Shown: positions 44,658 to 56,971 of the stretch, piece by piece
Layout of the letters: the number at the start of each line of letters is the position of its first letter
Position numbering within the stretch: position 1 is the stretch's first letter
DNA from: Lojkania enalia
Lineage: Eukaryota > Ascomycota > Dothideomycetes > Pleosporales
Direction of reading: 5' to 3'
Assembly: GCA_010094045.1 (NCBI GenBank)
Contig: ML986673.1
Span: 23,164-87,163 of the forward strand
DNA: 64,000 nt
The notes under the pieces: model-generated
The model's input: the letters and a program-made list of their open reading frames with translations, nothing else
Told to the model about the DNA's origin: nothing
Database searches by the model: none
Program-made: the position numbers and the translations under genes

Positions 44658-45330
44658 AGATATAATGGTAGGCATGATGCAGAATCTGTCGTCAATATTT
44701 CGTTGGGTAAGTGGAGATATGACAAATGTACGTCTGTGGGAGGAGGCTAATGACATACTCCCCACGCTGCAGTCTTATCGCCTATTTTACAGCAATTTTT
44801 CGACTTTAGTGGGTTTCAAGGGGCATTAGTAGTCTTTGCTGAGAGGAAATGACCCAAACCAACTCCTCCATCACACTGTCCCGCAACAGTTTGGGAACGC
44901 GGGGAATCGCATCATTACGGCTGTTGCCGTTACAAAGGATGGCACACTTTGGTCGGGCACCACGCCACATGTCCCTGGTCGAGCCGGTTCTATGGAAATA
45001 TTATTGTACCGGGTTTAGGAGGCCAATTGGTGACCGATATTCACAGAAACTTGGAGACGAGCCTAGCGGCAACGATGGGGGTAAGTGCACCCGAATTTAG
45101 GGTTAACAAATTCTTCTAACGACCAACAAGTCTTGCCTTCTGGAGCATACTCTATCACTTCTAGGTGTAAATCTCCTAGACAAGGGAACAACTCCACAGC
45201 TCGAACGAAATGACACACAATTCATTGCAGCACATGCTTGGACGCGAATCCCACAATCGCTTGTTGTAAATCTACATGTCAACTATGTCGACGATGGAAT
45301 CTACTTTTGCAATATTACTTCTGTAAGAAT

Positions 45331-45958
45331 TCACCATGCTGACAATCCCAGCATCCCAGTTAACAAACCTAGACGACTACTATAGTAGAAAGCTCCTCTG
45401 CCCCTGTATTATCTTCTATTTTCTTCCTCCAACTGCACTTTCTTCCTTAACCCTATCTTCCGCTCTCGTTCCTTTCACATAGACATCTACCCCCATCCCT
45501 ATACCGACCGCCCGCCTCGACGAATGCCGCATCTCCTTAAGCTAAACCATCTCCCAAATCCTACAATTCAAGTCCCTGCAACACTTCATCGTCTTCATCG
45601 AAATCGCACATCCTCTAAACCTAACCTTACTCTTCTCGATCTGCATAGCAGGCAACTACACGGGCCCGGTCGTAGGCTTTAAAATGAAATGCCTACTGTT
45701 CTATGTGAACCCCATTTTTGACCGACACAATGAGGGTGATATGGAAAGGTAGATTAATTGTAATTTCTTTTGTGATTTGGGCCGGACTAAGAAGGGATTT
45801 GGGACACTAATGGGAGCGAACAGTGGGCGTTTGTACAATATTTAAACTAATCGTAATGCTTGTTGTAAACGAATCTGGGTGCATGCAGGTCTATGTGCGG
45901 TGGTATGTTCTGAGGAGACATTAGATCGAGATGTAATATTCTAAGTCCCTGGCCTTGT
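45331..45958. other. No gene assigned; short coding-like run
   Basis: A plus-strand frame near 45550-45740 reads ISQILQFKSLQHFIVFIEIA and FKMKCLLFYVNPIFDRHNEG, but it has a stop at its start and no recognisable family. A pyrimidine-rich tract covers 45395-45500. It may be a remnant of another gene. Confidence 0.4.
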
Positions 45959-46744
45959 TCATGGCTTCTCACTAACCCACCCAATCTTAACCCCCAGTTT
46001 AAACACACTCTTCTTACTTAACTCCGCGCTCGCGCCACCGCCCCATGCCCCTCGTGATACCACCCGGAACCATGTCCGTACGCATATCTCCTCCTTCTCC
46101 CTCGTATAATCCAGCAACAGCGGCTCGCTGGCATTCGGCTGGATAGTTCGTACATTATACGTGATATTCGTTTCAGGCGCCCCGTAGATGTACGAGGACT
46201 CGAACCACTCCTAAGGCCAACACATCAGCAAAAACCACACCCACAGTAGAATCTCTCCCCCAAACCCCACTACAAGAAATCTTATGCAGCGAACACGGAA
46301 GTCAAGGAGAAACAGAGTACCTACTTCCCTAGTCCCATTCTCCATAAAAACATGACTAACAACCTGCTCCAAGCTCCCCGGCTCCAGCCTATGCCAATAA
46401 TCATACTCGATCCGTTCAATCAGCCCCCATACTGCTCCCCCATCTCCGGCTCCACTCCACGATATCGTACTACAAACAGTGCACATGCTCTCGCTCGTGT
46501 CCGATTTAGACGTCTCGGCGAGACTATCCGGCGTGCTGCCGGAGGACTTCGTAGTGTCGAAGAGGATGTCGTAGCCCGAGGTGTCCAGAGCGGGGACCGC
46601 GGAGATGGAGAATGTGCAATCGGAGATGTTAGTGTTTAGGACATTGAGGGTGGATGGTGTGGCGGTGGTATCACATATCACCATCTGAGAAAGGAAAGTG
46701 AGAAGTGAGGAAGATAGCAAGACGAAGCGCGGTAGAGGAAACAT
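45959..46744 (-). CDS. Small secreted protein of unknown function (223 aa)
   Basis: Two exons on the minus strand, 46744-46325 and 46210-45959, are separated by a 114-nt intron (GTAGGT...TTAG) and joined in phase 0 as ENGTRE/EWFESSYI. The second ATG (46744) is preferred because it gives a clean signal peptide (MFPLPRFVLLSSSLLTFLSQ). The ATG at 46780 would add 12 residues. The mature part is acidic and Thr/Ser-rich with few cysteines (SMCTVCSTISWSG, EEICVRTWF). The second exon reads ITYNVRTIQPNASEPLLLDY and ends WVSEKP. No family recognised. The size and signal peptide fit an extracellular or effector-like protein, but that role is a guess. Looks intact. Confidence 0.7.
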
Positions 46745-47329
46745 TTTGCGGTATCGCGATGCTGTGGGTTGTATGTTCAAGTTCTTGGGGCATGGTATTG
46801 TATGTGGGTTGCCGTTCCCTTGAGCGCTTTGGCGGGGGGTTTTATCCTGAGTGGTGTAATTTACGAGTACGCTAGGTGGGGGTAGTTGATCTATGTAGAT
46901 GAGGTGGCCGGCTAATCAGGATTGGAGTGCCCATGATCGTGCGCCACATGTGTTGTATATTTCGATGGTATTACATATTGTGGCGATGCTCTTCTGGCAT
47001 CTATCATTTGTTAAGTTAGAATTGCGCATAGTGAGTAAGGGAGTCGTCTGTTAGCTTGCTTGGCGGATAAAGCCCAACATCTGTGGTATTTAGGACAAGG
47101 TGCCAAGGTTTGGAAAGAGCAAGGTATTGGCGGATAGACACGTTGTTTATATCAAAAAATGCTTTGCGATCTAAGATGTGAACCTGGAAACTGGGATGTG
47201 AGAGACTTATTGATCTAAGTTAGTAAGGTCGAGAACCATAACCTGTCTCACTAGTTAGTGGCGCGCCTCACCGAAGCGCGTCGCGTCCGCATACAATTAC
47301 TTAAAAACTATAGAATACAACAGGCTTAA
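46745..47329. other. Promoter of the secreted-protein gene and boundary of the AT-rich block
   Basis: No gene seen. Composition is balanced until about 47330. The GC-rich run GCGCGCCTCACCGAAGCGCG lies at about 47261. Beyond it the RIP-mutated block begins. Confidence 0.5.
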
Positions 47330-47800
47330 AATGAGTATTCAGCTTCCTTATATAGTAGTACATTGACGCCTATTATGACTTTGCATATGGCATTTTGAAT
47401 ACGTCGGCGCTATTAGAGGCTTGTTCTGGAGCTCCTCCTGCTCAACATTCTTTGCGCTTTGAGCAAGCTGCTGGCCCTACTGGCCAGTTAGGACACCCCC
47501 CTAAACTATATATCTTCTACGCTGCTGCTACTTCTGCTTCTTTCTTTGATTAGCCTTATATAGCTTATTGTTCTCGTCTGCTAGTAGGGTGGCTGAATTC
47601 ATAGGCAGCTGGCAGCCCTACACGAGTTGATTGATCGCTTGACTAGTAGAGCTCTGCAACTAACACTGAATCAGCTCACATGCAAGCCTAGCCTGCTGCT
47701 CGAGCTAAGCAGTTGTAAGTGGTGTTTCTAATGTCTAGGCAGGTGCTGAGCTGCTAGCTGTAGCTAGGGGGAAGGGAGTGCAGACAACTAGAAGCAATAA
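47330..47800 (-). pseudogene. C-terminal relic of a pogo/Fot1-type DDE transposase
   Basis: The minus strand reads SATLLADENNKLYKANQRKK, followed by a basic run and YIV-GGVLTGQ. This is the usual C-terminal tail (LL..EN..L..AN..../GGxLTxxEG) of fungal pogo-type transposases. It ends with PTYSKCHMQSHNRRQC, a CCHC zinc knuckle with the first Cys changed to Tyr. Stops replace Trp or Gln codons. The catalytic part is missing or unreadable to the right (47800-48990). It is less mutated than the retroelements beyond it. Confidence 0.7.
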
Positions 47801-49470
47801 TAAGACGCGTCCAGCATTAAATAGGATAGGCCTATCGCTAGAAATCGGCTCTAGATATCTTAGCTTAAGAAGACTAATAGGCGAGCTTAAATATATAGAG
47901 ATAGAAACTCCTCCTTATCTATATAGTAGACGCCCTAACATACTAGCTCCGTAACTCTATAGCTATAGCTAGCTTTTAGTAGCGAGTAGTAGCTTATAAC
48001 TAGAGGCTAAAGGCGATATAATATATTAGGAAGTATGTAGAATATTTCTATTATATACTCTATATAGTATTAAACTAATTTATATATATTATACCTATTA
48101 TAGCTATTAAGAATAAGTAGATAATATACTCCTTATATATAGGCCTTAATATACCTATTAAAATACTAGATCTGTATATAATATAGCTAGTTAGTTATCT
48201 AGCTATTATTACTTAAAGCTATTATCTAGTTAAGTAGGAGGTATCTATACTATACTACCTAGTAGAGTTTACTAGCTAGAATTAGAAAGAGTAAAGTAAC
48301 TTATCTAATTATATTATCTCTTCTAATAGCTATTACCTACTAGCGATTATCTAGCTAGATAGTAATAGTATAGCTAATTATATTAGAGCTAGTAATAACC
48401 TTAAATATCGCCGATACTTCTATTATAAATCCAGTCTTATATACTAACCTAAACTAGGCGCCTACTATTCTAGGATCCTTATATTTAGCGCGCTAGGAAT
48501 AGAACTTGCGATTCTATTTAGTTTATAGCTCTAGCTAAGTTTTAATAAATCCTAAAGTCTAGTTCTTACCAGTAAGTAGAAGGTAAGAATCTAGCTATAA
48601 GCTACAAGTAGCGTGTCTACTATACGTCCTACATTAATAATATGAAGTGGAAATCCGCGTTGATTAAGGGCTAGGATCCAGTTAACTAGAGCCTATTACT
48701 CTATTAGAAGTAGCTTATACTTCTTCGAGTTTAACTAGACCTATAGTAGTACGCCTTTAATATAACCCTTAAGCGTATTTTTAGAGATATTATAGAGCCT
48801 TGCTACGTATAGATAGGTTTTTATCTACTTATTCTAAATATTCTATATTATAAGCTCTAATCTACCTTTATTTTAAAGCTTCTTAAAGTTGTGTATTAAT
48901 ACTATTAATACTATAGTATATAGACGCGATGCGATTTAACTAGAGTATATTACTAACACGTGAGATATTAATTAAAGGGTAAATTAAATGTTACGGTTAT
49001 AGAAGGAGACATCTAATAGACGTATAGGTAAGAGCGACTACTTATAAAGCTATAGGAAGTTAGAACTATATATTAGAAAGTAGGTTCTTAAAACTTATAT
49101 TAATATAGATAGATATATAGAGATAGATACAGAATAATAGACCCTTTTTTACTCTAATAGTTATAAACCTAGATTACGACTAATAGCTTATATTATAACT
49201 AATTAGTACCTACGATCGGGATTAACGTTTAATTATACTATACGAAGCTGCTAATCTTATAATAACTATAGAGTTAGATCTAGTAGTTACCTAAGTAATA
49301 GTTATCCTTAATCGAGCTAATAACTAGTATAAGTAGCTATTTATTCGAAAGGATACTATTTAGAAAAATAACCTCTAGTAGTACGTAAACCCTACTATAC
49401 TAGTAGTAGACCTGCCTATATTAACAGCATAACCTAAACCTCAGCTTACTAACTATTATAATAGAGTAAC
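47801..49470. other. RIP-mutated AT-rich DNA, elements not resolved
   Basis: TA-rich and almost free of CA and TG, with stops in every frame. It probably contains the left LTR and leader of the Copia-type element whose gag begins near 49480. A TGTTACGG at 48988 could be an LTR start, but I cannot confirm a partner LTR. Confidence 0.5.
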
Positions 49471-50029
49471 TTCGATTTTTCAACTATTAGCTGCTAAACT
49501 AAAGCTTTATTAATAGAAGTACAAGTAATAGGAGTAATAGAATATTAAGTTTAAATGTTAGAAGAAAGCTCTTACCGACTTTAACTCTAAGATTAGTAAA
49601 ACAATTACTTTAAAGCACCTTTACCTAATTAAAACTAAGGATATACTATATAATTAACTAATAACGCTTAAAAAGCATCTTATACTGTCTAATACTACCT
49701 GTCAGCAAGATCTTATCGTACGATATAAGAACCTTTAAATACTGCTATAAGGTAAGAAGGTAGAGAAATAGTTATAATTATAGGTAGAAGTTATAAATAT
49801 ATATATTACTATAAAAGTTCTTAAAATAATAGATTTATAGGTATAGAAAGACTTTCTTATTACCTATAGAACGATCGATCCTAAATATAGTATATTAGGC
49901 CTACGAGCCTTAATCGACCTAAAGGAAGCTAGTAAGACTATTCTATTAGTAGAAGACTACGTTAGTAAATTTACTACCTATCTTAAGCATATAAGACTAA
50001 TATAGTTAGAACTTAGCTCTATAGCTGCG

Positions 50030-50568
50030 TGTTACTAACCTATATACTACTAGTATATATAATAACCGCTGTTACAGTCGTACGCGCGCCGGGGCCTTAT
50101 TTATATTAGATTAGTTAGAGGTAGTAGCTTTAGTAATAAGAGAGTATTAGGTTCGCCGGTTCTTTAAATATAACAAGTATATTTAGAAGTCTAATAGAGT
50201 AACGAGATAAATCTGTAAGAATAACTATAAAGAATTTAATCTTATAAAAAGATCCCTCTTCTTATATAGTTAAGTTTAAGACTATTAAGCCTAGCTTATT
50301 AGGTCTGTTAGGTCTATCAGGTCTATCCTACTATACCTAATACTTCTACTATAGTTATATATATAGGTTATACTATACTTTATCGTCTAACTAATTATCT
50401 CCCTAGTTCCCGCAGTCTTACTACTTACTATCTAATAACTAGTCCCTAATATACTTCTATCTGTTATTACCCTATCGGTTCTTATCCGAGTCGACTTCTA
50501 TAGTAGCTAATATTAAATTAAGCTCTAACTATAGAAGCGGTACCTCTTAGCATTCTATATTTATAATA
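50030..50568 (-). repeat. 3' LTR of the Gypsy chromovirus (left copy)
   Basis: Aligns along its whole length with 56972-57500. Shared unmutated words include GTCGTACGCGCGC and AGAGAGTATTAGGTTCGCCG. Differences between copies are mostly C/T and G/A transitions. Confidence 0.9.
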
Positions 50569-50914
50569 CCCGTTTCCCCCTCTATAGGTTTATCCCGAAG
50601 CTCTTTAATCTATTATCTTACCTATTCCGTCTAGGTACAGTATCCTACTACTATAGGCAGCTTATTCTAGCTTCTAATATACTTAGTATAGGTGTACTAT
50701 AAGGCTACGTCTATATTTTTCCGTTCTAGAGTTAGTACTTTATATATTCTAGTGGGTCCTGCTCAACTTATAAGTATAGCCCTATTTTTCTTCTTTTTCT
50801 TCTTCTATTATACTAAAGGTCCAGCGCGAAAATACTTCTACCCGCAACTATCGTACTAGTTACTTAATTCTTTCCTTAAGCGTTATAATAGATTTGTCCT
50901 GCTATTATTTAAAC

Positions 50915-51340
50915 TGCTAGTTTATAAACCGTAACTATTATAGTAATACTACCCTTTCTTCTATATATAGAGAATATCTTTCTCGGGGTCTGTCCTGCAA
51001 TCTTTCCCTAACTAAGGGTGCCTTTCGCCGTTTCCTAGCGAACATATTAAAGGCTTATAAGGAGTCTACCTCTACCTATTAAGATTTCGTAGCTACTAAG
51101 AAAGAGGAGATTTATTATCTTAAGGAATCTGCGTGTTACTATCAGACGGCTCTTTCTTACCTAAAATATACTAAGAAACACGTTTATTCTCTAAAAGAGT
51201 ATAGTTTAGATCTTAGGAAACGAGAGGTAAAGTTAATAGAAGAGTAAGAGAAGTTAGAGGAAGAGGAGAGGAGGTCTGCCGGGTCCGAGGCGCCCTCTAC
51301 TATTACTCCAAGTTCTATATAAGAAGCTTCTTCTATATTA
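50915..51340 (+). pseudogene. Antisense accessory ORF of the chromovirus, coiled-coil-like
   Basis: On the strand opposite to gag-pol, between the end of pol and the LTR, one frame is nearly open for about 140 codons. It reads NTTLSSIYREYLSRGLSCNL, SLTKGAFRRFLANILKAYKE, then YLKESACYYQTALSYLKYTK and SLDLRKREVKLIEE, ending in a Glu/Arg-rich stretch. Its stops are TAA or TAG at places where CAA/CAG (Gln) fits, as RIP would make. The sequence is charged and helical, like a coiled coil, and keeps more CA/TG than its surroundings. No family recognised. Confidence 0.5.
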
Positions 51341-51379
51341 CCGCCGCTATTACTTCTTAACTAGACTTTACTTAACTAT

Positions 51380-54300
51380 CTATTATTCTAGCCCTCTAGT
51401 AAAACTCCTTTAGCTTTATAGTATAGTTGGTTAGGTTCTATACTAGTTCCTATAAACTTTTCTCTTATAGGTATCCTTCCTACTTTACTAGATACTTCTA
51501 CTAACGTCTAAATCGCTTTTTTACTAGTATATATTCTACTTTATATTCCTATTCTAGTTCTATATTAATACTTTCTTATAGTAGTACGTCGTCTAGTACT
51601 AGTTCTAGTTTTAACTTATAAAATACTAGGTGTATTTTTATTTTACTTAATAGCCTTAGTTTAAAATTTATAGGTCTAACCTATTCTTTAATTAGAAATA
51701 GTCCTATTTTTTTATAATCTAACTTCTTCGCGGGTCTCTTAGTTTTTAAGTTTTTTACTAACAGGAAAACTTTACTCCTCTTCTTAAAGGTTAGTCCCTT
51801 AATCCTTAACTTATTAGCCTATTCTACTATCTTAAGGTTTCTTAACTAGATTTTTTTCTTAAGTTAATCGTAGATTTTCTCTATTTCTTTAGCTTTTCAG
51901 TCTATTATTAGAACTAGAAGTCTTTTCTCGTTCTATTCCTAATATATAACAGCTTTCCGTCTATAGTTAGCTTTAAAGGGTATAGTCCCTATAATACTCT
52001 AGGTTATCCTATTATAGGCTATTTATACCGTAGGTAATAATTCGACCTAATTATTTTATTATTTATTAATATATATCCTTAAATATATTTCTAAACTCTA
52101 GTTAACTTATTCTATTTAACTATCTATCTATAGGTAGAAGCTAGTTAATATTTATTATTAAATTCCTATCTTTTCTATCTATCCCTGCTAGTATTTAGAT
52201 GTAAATAACTTATTTCTATCTAAAGTAATATACTTTAGAACTCTATACTCCGTAAATACCGTATATAATAGTTTATACGCTAGTTTGGGTACTATTATTA
52301 TCTCTAATACTAGTCTAAAGTACGTATATTTTATTAACTAATCTACTACGTTTATAATTATATTATATCTTTTTTCTAACCCTAGTTCTACTAACTCTAG
52401 TAATTTAGTTATAAAGTCGATTATAATCTATTCTTATAGTCCTTTAAGTACTTCTAGCAGCTGTAAGAATCTATAAGGCCTATACCTTATAGCCTTATTC
52501 TTTCCGTATTCTAAATACTTGTTTAGTACATTTTATACTTCCTTTCTTACATTAGTAAGAGTAAAGCTCTTCCTTAGTTTTTACTCTATTTCTACTACTT
52601 TTAGGTATCTCTATTTTAACGATTTGTATAATTCTTTTATTATCTACTTTTATATATACAGGTATATATATAATTGTTTTTAAGTTGCGTTTTTAATTAT
52701 TTTTACTTTATTACCGCTTATTAGATATTGTTCTACTATCTATATATCTCTTAGCTTCTATTACTAGGTTTACTCTAATATAGTTAGTTTTATAACTTAG
52801 GCGACTTATAGGTAGTTATATATAAAGGATCTATCTAATTTCTATCTTAGGATCGCGTCTCTTTTATACTTTTCTTTAGTTATATAGTCGGCTCTATAAC
52901 TTAGTACGTCTGCAGCTATATTCTCTAACCCTTTCTAGTATATTATTCTAAAGTTGTAGTCTGCTAACTATTCTATCTATCATATTTATCTTCCTATAAG
53001 TTCCTTTATTATTATAAAGTATATAAGGTTTTTATAGTCTATCTAGACTTTAAACAAGTATTTAGTTCCTACTAGATATACTCGCTATTCCTTTAATACT
53101 TTAACTATTACTAACAGTTCCTTATTATATATATTATAGTTAAGTTCTTCTAGTTTCATTTTTCTTAAAAAGTAGGCTTATAGTCTCTACTTTTTATCTT
53201 TATCTTACTAACTTAAGTAAGCGCCTATTACTTTATCTAAAACATTAGTTTCCACTTAGAATTACTTCTCTAGGTCTAGTATTCTTAGTATTAATACTAA
53301 GGTAAAGCAAGCTTTTAGTTCTTCAAAGGCTTTTTACTGCGCTTTTTACTACTTAAACCTCTTCTCTTTCTTAGTAATCTCTATTAAGGGTACTGCTACT
53401 CTAGAGTACCTACTTATAAATTTCCTATAGAAATTCGCGAAGCCTAAGAAAGATTAGACTTATTTAACTAAAATAGATACTAGCTATTCTAGTATTATTT
53501 TAACCTTTTCTTATTCTATTTTAATACTATCTCTAGATATCTAGAATTCTAAGAACCCTGTTCCTATCTTATAAAACTCGCATTTTTCTGGGGCTATAAG
53601 TAACTTATATTCCTACAGTTTCGCTAGTACTTTTCTAACGTGTTCTTTATACTCTCTTAGCAATCTTTTTATATAGACTAGAATATTATCTAGATACGCT
53701 ATTACGAATATATTTAAGTATTCCCTTAATATATTATTTATAACTGCTTAGAAGGTTGCCGGTATATTTATAAGTTTAAATAGTATTACTAGGTATTTAA
53801 AGAGACCTTCTCTTATTTTAAATACCGTTTTCTATTTATAACCCTTTTTTATCCGAATTTAGTAGTATCCTTCTCTTATATTAAACTTAGTAAACTACTT
53901 AGCTCCTTATAACCGACTTATAAGTTCTATTATTCTAGATAATAGATATCTATTTTTCTTAGTTGCGTTGTTTAACTGTTTATAATCTATATATAACCTT
54001 AGTTTACCGTTTTTCTTAAGTATAAATAGTATTAGTAATACTATTTTACTCTAGCTTAGTCGTATATACCCTCTTACCAAATTCTTTTAGATATACTTCC
54101 TAAGTTCTTCTCTTTATTCTTAGTTTAAGTTGTATATTAGACTAGGTTTTAACTTCTTTTTATCCTTAATAATAATTTTATAGTTGTATTTCTTATACTT
54201 AGATAACCCTCTATTCTCTACTTCTTTATATAGCCCTGCAAATTCGCTGTAATCCTCTTAGATTTCTTAGAGTATACTATCGTCCTATAGTTCCTTATAT

Positions 54301-54800
54301 ACTTTTTAAACTACGACGATACCTAGCGTCTATTTTATCTTTTTAAGATGTCTTGCTATTATAGCTGCTAATACTCTCTATATTAACTGTAGACCCGAAG
54401 GACGCCTTATCTTATACTATCCTACTACCCGTTCCATCTTAAATCGGCTCTATAGCTTATAAACTATCTTTTACTACTAATCTACTCTAGAATTATATTT
54501 GGCTAGCTAGTCTATACCTAATAATATGTTAAATTTTCCTAGGTTTATAATATTAATACTTCTTATATTAGTATATCCTACAACGTTAAGCGCTTGCTTC
54601 TTAGTTTCTATTAATATAACTCCTCCGCTATAGTCTATTAGCTTATTATCTACTAGGTGTATTATGTAAGGTACTACTTTTTCCCTCCACTCTATATTAT
54701 TCTTGTAAACCTATTACGCCGATATAAATATGTCTAAAGCTCTACTATTAAATAGTATTTTAAGCTTCCTCCTATTAAACTCTACTTAGAGTACTATATA
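51380..54800 (-). pseudogene. Gypsy pol relic: protease, RT, RNase H, integrase, chromodomain
   Basis: Minus-strand text in order: protease-like FNILLGIDQLAKYNSRVD (about 54540-54480); RT YLDNILVYIKRLLREYKEHV (about 53705-53645; family YLDDILVYS); SFLGFANFYRKFISRYSRVA (about 53450-53390); RNase H FEELKA and ELNYNIYNKELLVIVKVLKE (about 53150-53090); integrase region 52600-51900; the post-integrase block FLLVKNLKTKRPAKKLDYKK (about 51780-51720); and a chromodomain-like EYKVEYILVKKRFRR (about 51560-51500). Stops replace Trp/Gln codons throughout. The chromodomain places it among chromoviruses, which target chromatin marks through that domain. Confidence 0.85.
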
Positions 54801-55899
54801 TAAAAGTACTATACTAATAACCCTTCTAACAGCTTTCCTACCCAGTTCCTTAGTATAACTATTATCTTAGGGGCTACTTAGTTTTTTAACTAAGGTGGGA
54901 AGAATCCTACCTTCTCCTTTTCTCCTCTATACAGTAGATATCTATCTATACTATACCTTGTCTATAGCTTTTAGGCGTAAATAGCCTTTACTTACTTACT
55001 ATATATCTTATACTTCTATCCTAAGAAATACTATTACTATTCGATTAGTCGGTAGTTTTTGTCTAATCCTTACTATCTAAGTACTCTAAATATATCTTAG
55101 TAGTACTAGCATCTAACTATATATTATTTCTAGCTTAGTACTTTATATTCCTCTAAATATATATTATTTTTAAGATATTCCTCCTTCTTAGATATACTTA
55201 CTTCTGTTATCTTATAAGCTGTAATATTAAGTCGTCCTTTAATATCCTCTTACATCTTCCTTACTTCTAAAACTACCTTTCTTAGCTCTTCGGCTTCTAC
55301 AACGATTTTACTAAACCGGTATAGATACTCTATTCTAAGGTAAATTAAACTTCTATAAATCTAATAGTGCCCGTTTTTTATATAATCTTCTATTTTATCT
55401 TAAGATAGTAAGATTCTTAGTAATAACTCTATATCTATTTTCAGCTATATTCCTAGCTTTATCTTAATGCTCTTATATATCTAGCAGTTATTCTAATAAT
55501 AGCTGGCCCAATCTTTTTCGCAGCTGTTTTTATAGAGTAGTATATATTTCTCTTTCTTACCTTTTACTAGTTCTATAGGGTAGCTTTAATATATCTCTTA
55601 TATGTACTCGAATATTTCTTCGTTTATAACCTTTCCTGCTAACTTTACTATAGTTTCTAGTACGTTTTAGCTATCTTAGAACGTCGCTTCTTTAAATAGA
55701 ACGTTCCAGTATTTTTAGGGGTATAATTTTACCTAGTACGTTTTATTATAGATCCAGCACTTTTTATATTTTATTCTTTCTAGGATAGTTATACTATTAA
55801 GTTCTAGTATTTCTAGTAGATACTCTATACGTTTAATAACTACTACTGCCCGTCTTAGCTGTAGCTAATAATTACTTTCTTCTTTTACTAAATAGTACG

Positions 55900-56930
55900 T
55901 CTTATATCTATTATTTATATAATACGTCTAGTACTATATTAGTTAGTATCTATTAGTAGGTTGCGCAGTTATTATTTGGGCTTCTTTCTTCTTATTTAGA
56001 TATTCTTTCGTATAGTACCCTTTTTACCTATATAGAAGGTACGCTTCCTCTTTAAGCCTTTCTTTCTTAAGATTACTTATCCTTAATCGTTGGTAGTTCT
56101 TTCTCCTATCCTTTTCGACTTTTCTAAGGACTATTAGATTACTATCCTATAGCGCTGTCTTACTTTCTTTCTTTACTAGTATAAATATCTGCGGCTAAGA
56201 CTTTTTCTCTATCTCCTACTCGTGCTAACAGTTGTTAATCCTAACCGCTAATTCGATTATTTCTAATAGTTCGGTTAGCCTTTCTTCTCTAGCTAGGTTA
56301 TCCTTAACCTTATCCTTAAGACCTTTATAGAAGATTCCTACTAATATACTATCGTTCTATCCTAGTTTAATACTAAATCTCTAGAATTCTGTAGTATAAT
56401 TTATTACTCTCTTAATCTAAATTAGCTTTAGTAGCTTTCTTTATACTTCCTGTTCTGCGTCTACTTCTCTAAAGATGTTTCAGACCTTATTCTTAAATCC
56501 TTCCCAGTTCTTAAAGAGTTCGTTTGTGGATTCTCTAGTCTTCTTTATATTACCTCTATTCTCTAGCCAGTCTACTATAAATAGTTCGGCCTATACTAGT
56601 AGTATCTCTTCTATATTTATTATTACAGCTAAGATCTTATCTTTATCTAGGAAGAAGGTCGTACTATTAAACCTAAAGTATAGTTCTATTAATATAAGAA
56701 AAGGGTTAACATATTTTTTCTTACTGTTAAACTTCTTTAGTAAAGTTATCTTAGCTTATACTTATTATTTAGCTTTAGCTAGGTCAGCTCTAGCTGCGGC
56801 TAGCTTATATTACATCTATATAATATAGGTTTCCTATTTCTATACTTTCTACGCTATAGTTTCCTCTAGGGCTTATAGCCTTTAGATTATCGTAACTTAA
56901 CTTTATAATGCAGTAGATATCTTTAGATAG
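55900..56930 (-). pseudogene. Gypsy gag relic
   Basis: Minus-strand text ELFIVDWLENRGNIKKTRES, NWEGFKNKVRNIFREVDAEQ, FSIKLGxNDSILVGIFYKGL and DNLAREERLTELLEIIELAV (about 56580-56240) matches the retrotransposon Gag domain (W..F...F.D.....LR.L.Q.GS...Y...F). The plus-strand frame 56475-56828 over the same DNA is its shadow. Confidence 0.85.
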
Positions 56931-56971
56931 TTTCTATTCTCTTAACGTTAGGTAGTTATTATATTACTAAC

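Larger units (their letters stand above)
41907..45330 (+). pseudogene. Secreted subtilisin-like (S8) serine protease pseudogene
   Basis: Begins with an intact signal-peptide exon (MRLNFQSFPVLILACHLASA, ATG 41907, donor-like site at 41994). A Ser/Thr-rich linker (about 42390-42690) and a block CIFNVVVDDRSYYLPFPSQP (about 42702-42765) follow. Later blocks are an I9-like propeptide piece YFIFKK...TFKDFIEELDGGTG (43620-43693), the Asp region IYVFDGYFDMS (44103-44137), the His region GYHGTMAAV (about 44331-44358) and the segment before the Ser region IITAVAVTKDGTLWSGTTP (about 44905-44966). S8 proteases use an Asp-His-Ser triad. Many frameshifts and stops lie between blocks, and two small mobile elements interrupt it (43376-43522, 44532-44657). 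Its decay is not RIP-like. Recognition of the N-terminal blocks as part of the same gene is by order and strand. Confidence 0.8.

Noticed and set aside
48988..49260. LTR of the Copia element beginning TGTTACGG
   Set aside because: No second copy could be found in the window, and the Copia 3' end is lost at about 60300, so the limits cannot be supported.
56475..56828. Plus-strand 117-codon ORF with hydrophobic sequence
   Set aside because: It is the antisense shadow of the Gypsy gag relic, which reads well on the minus strand.
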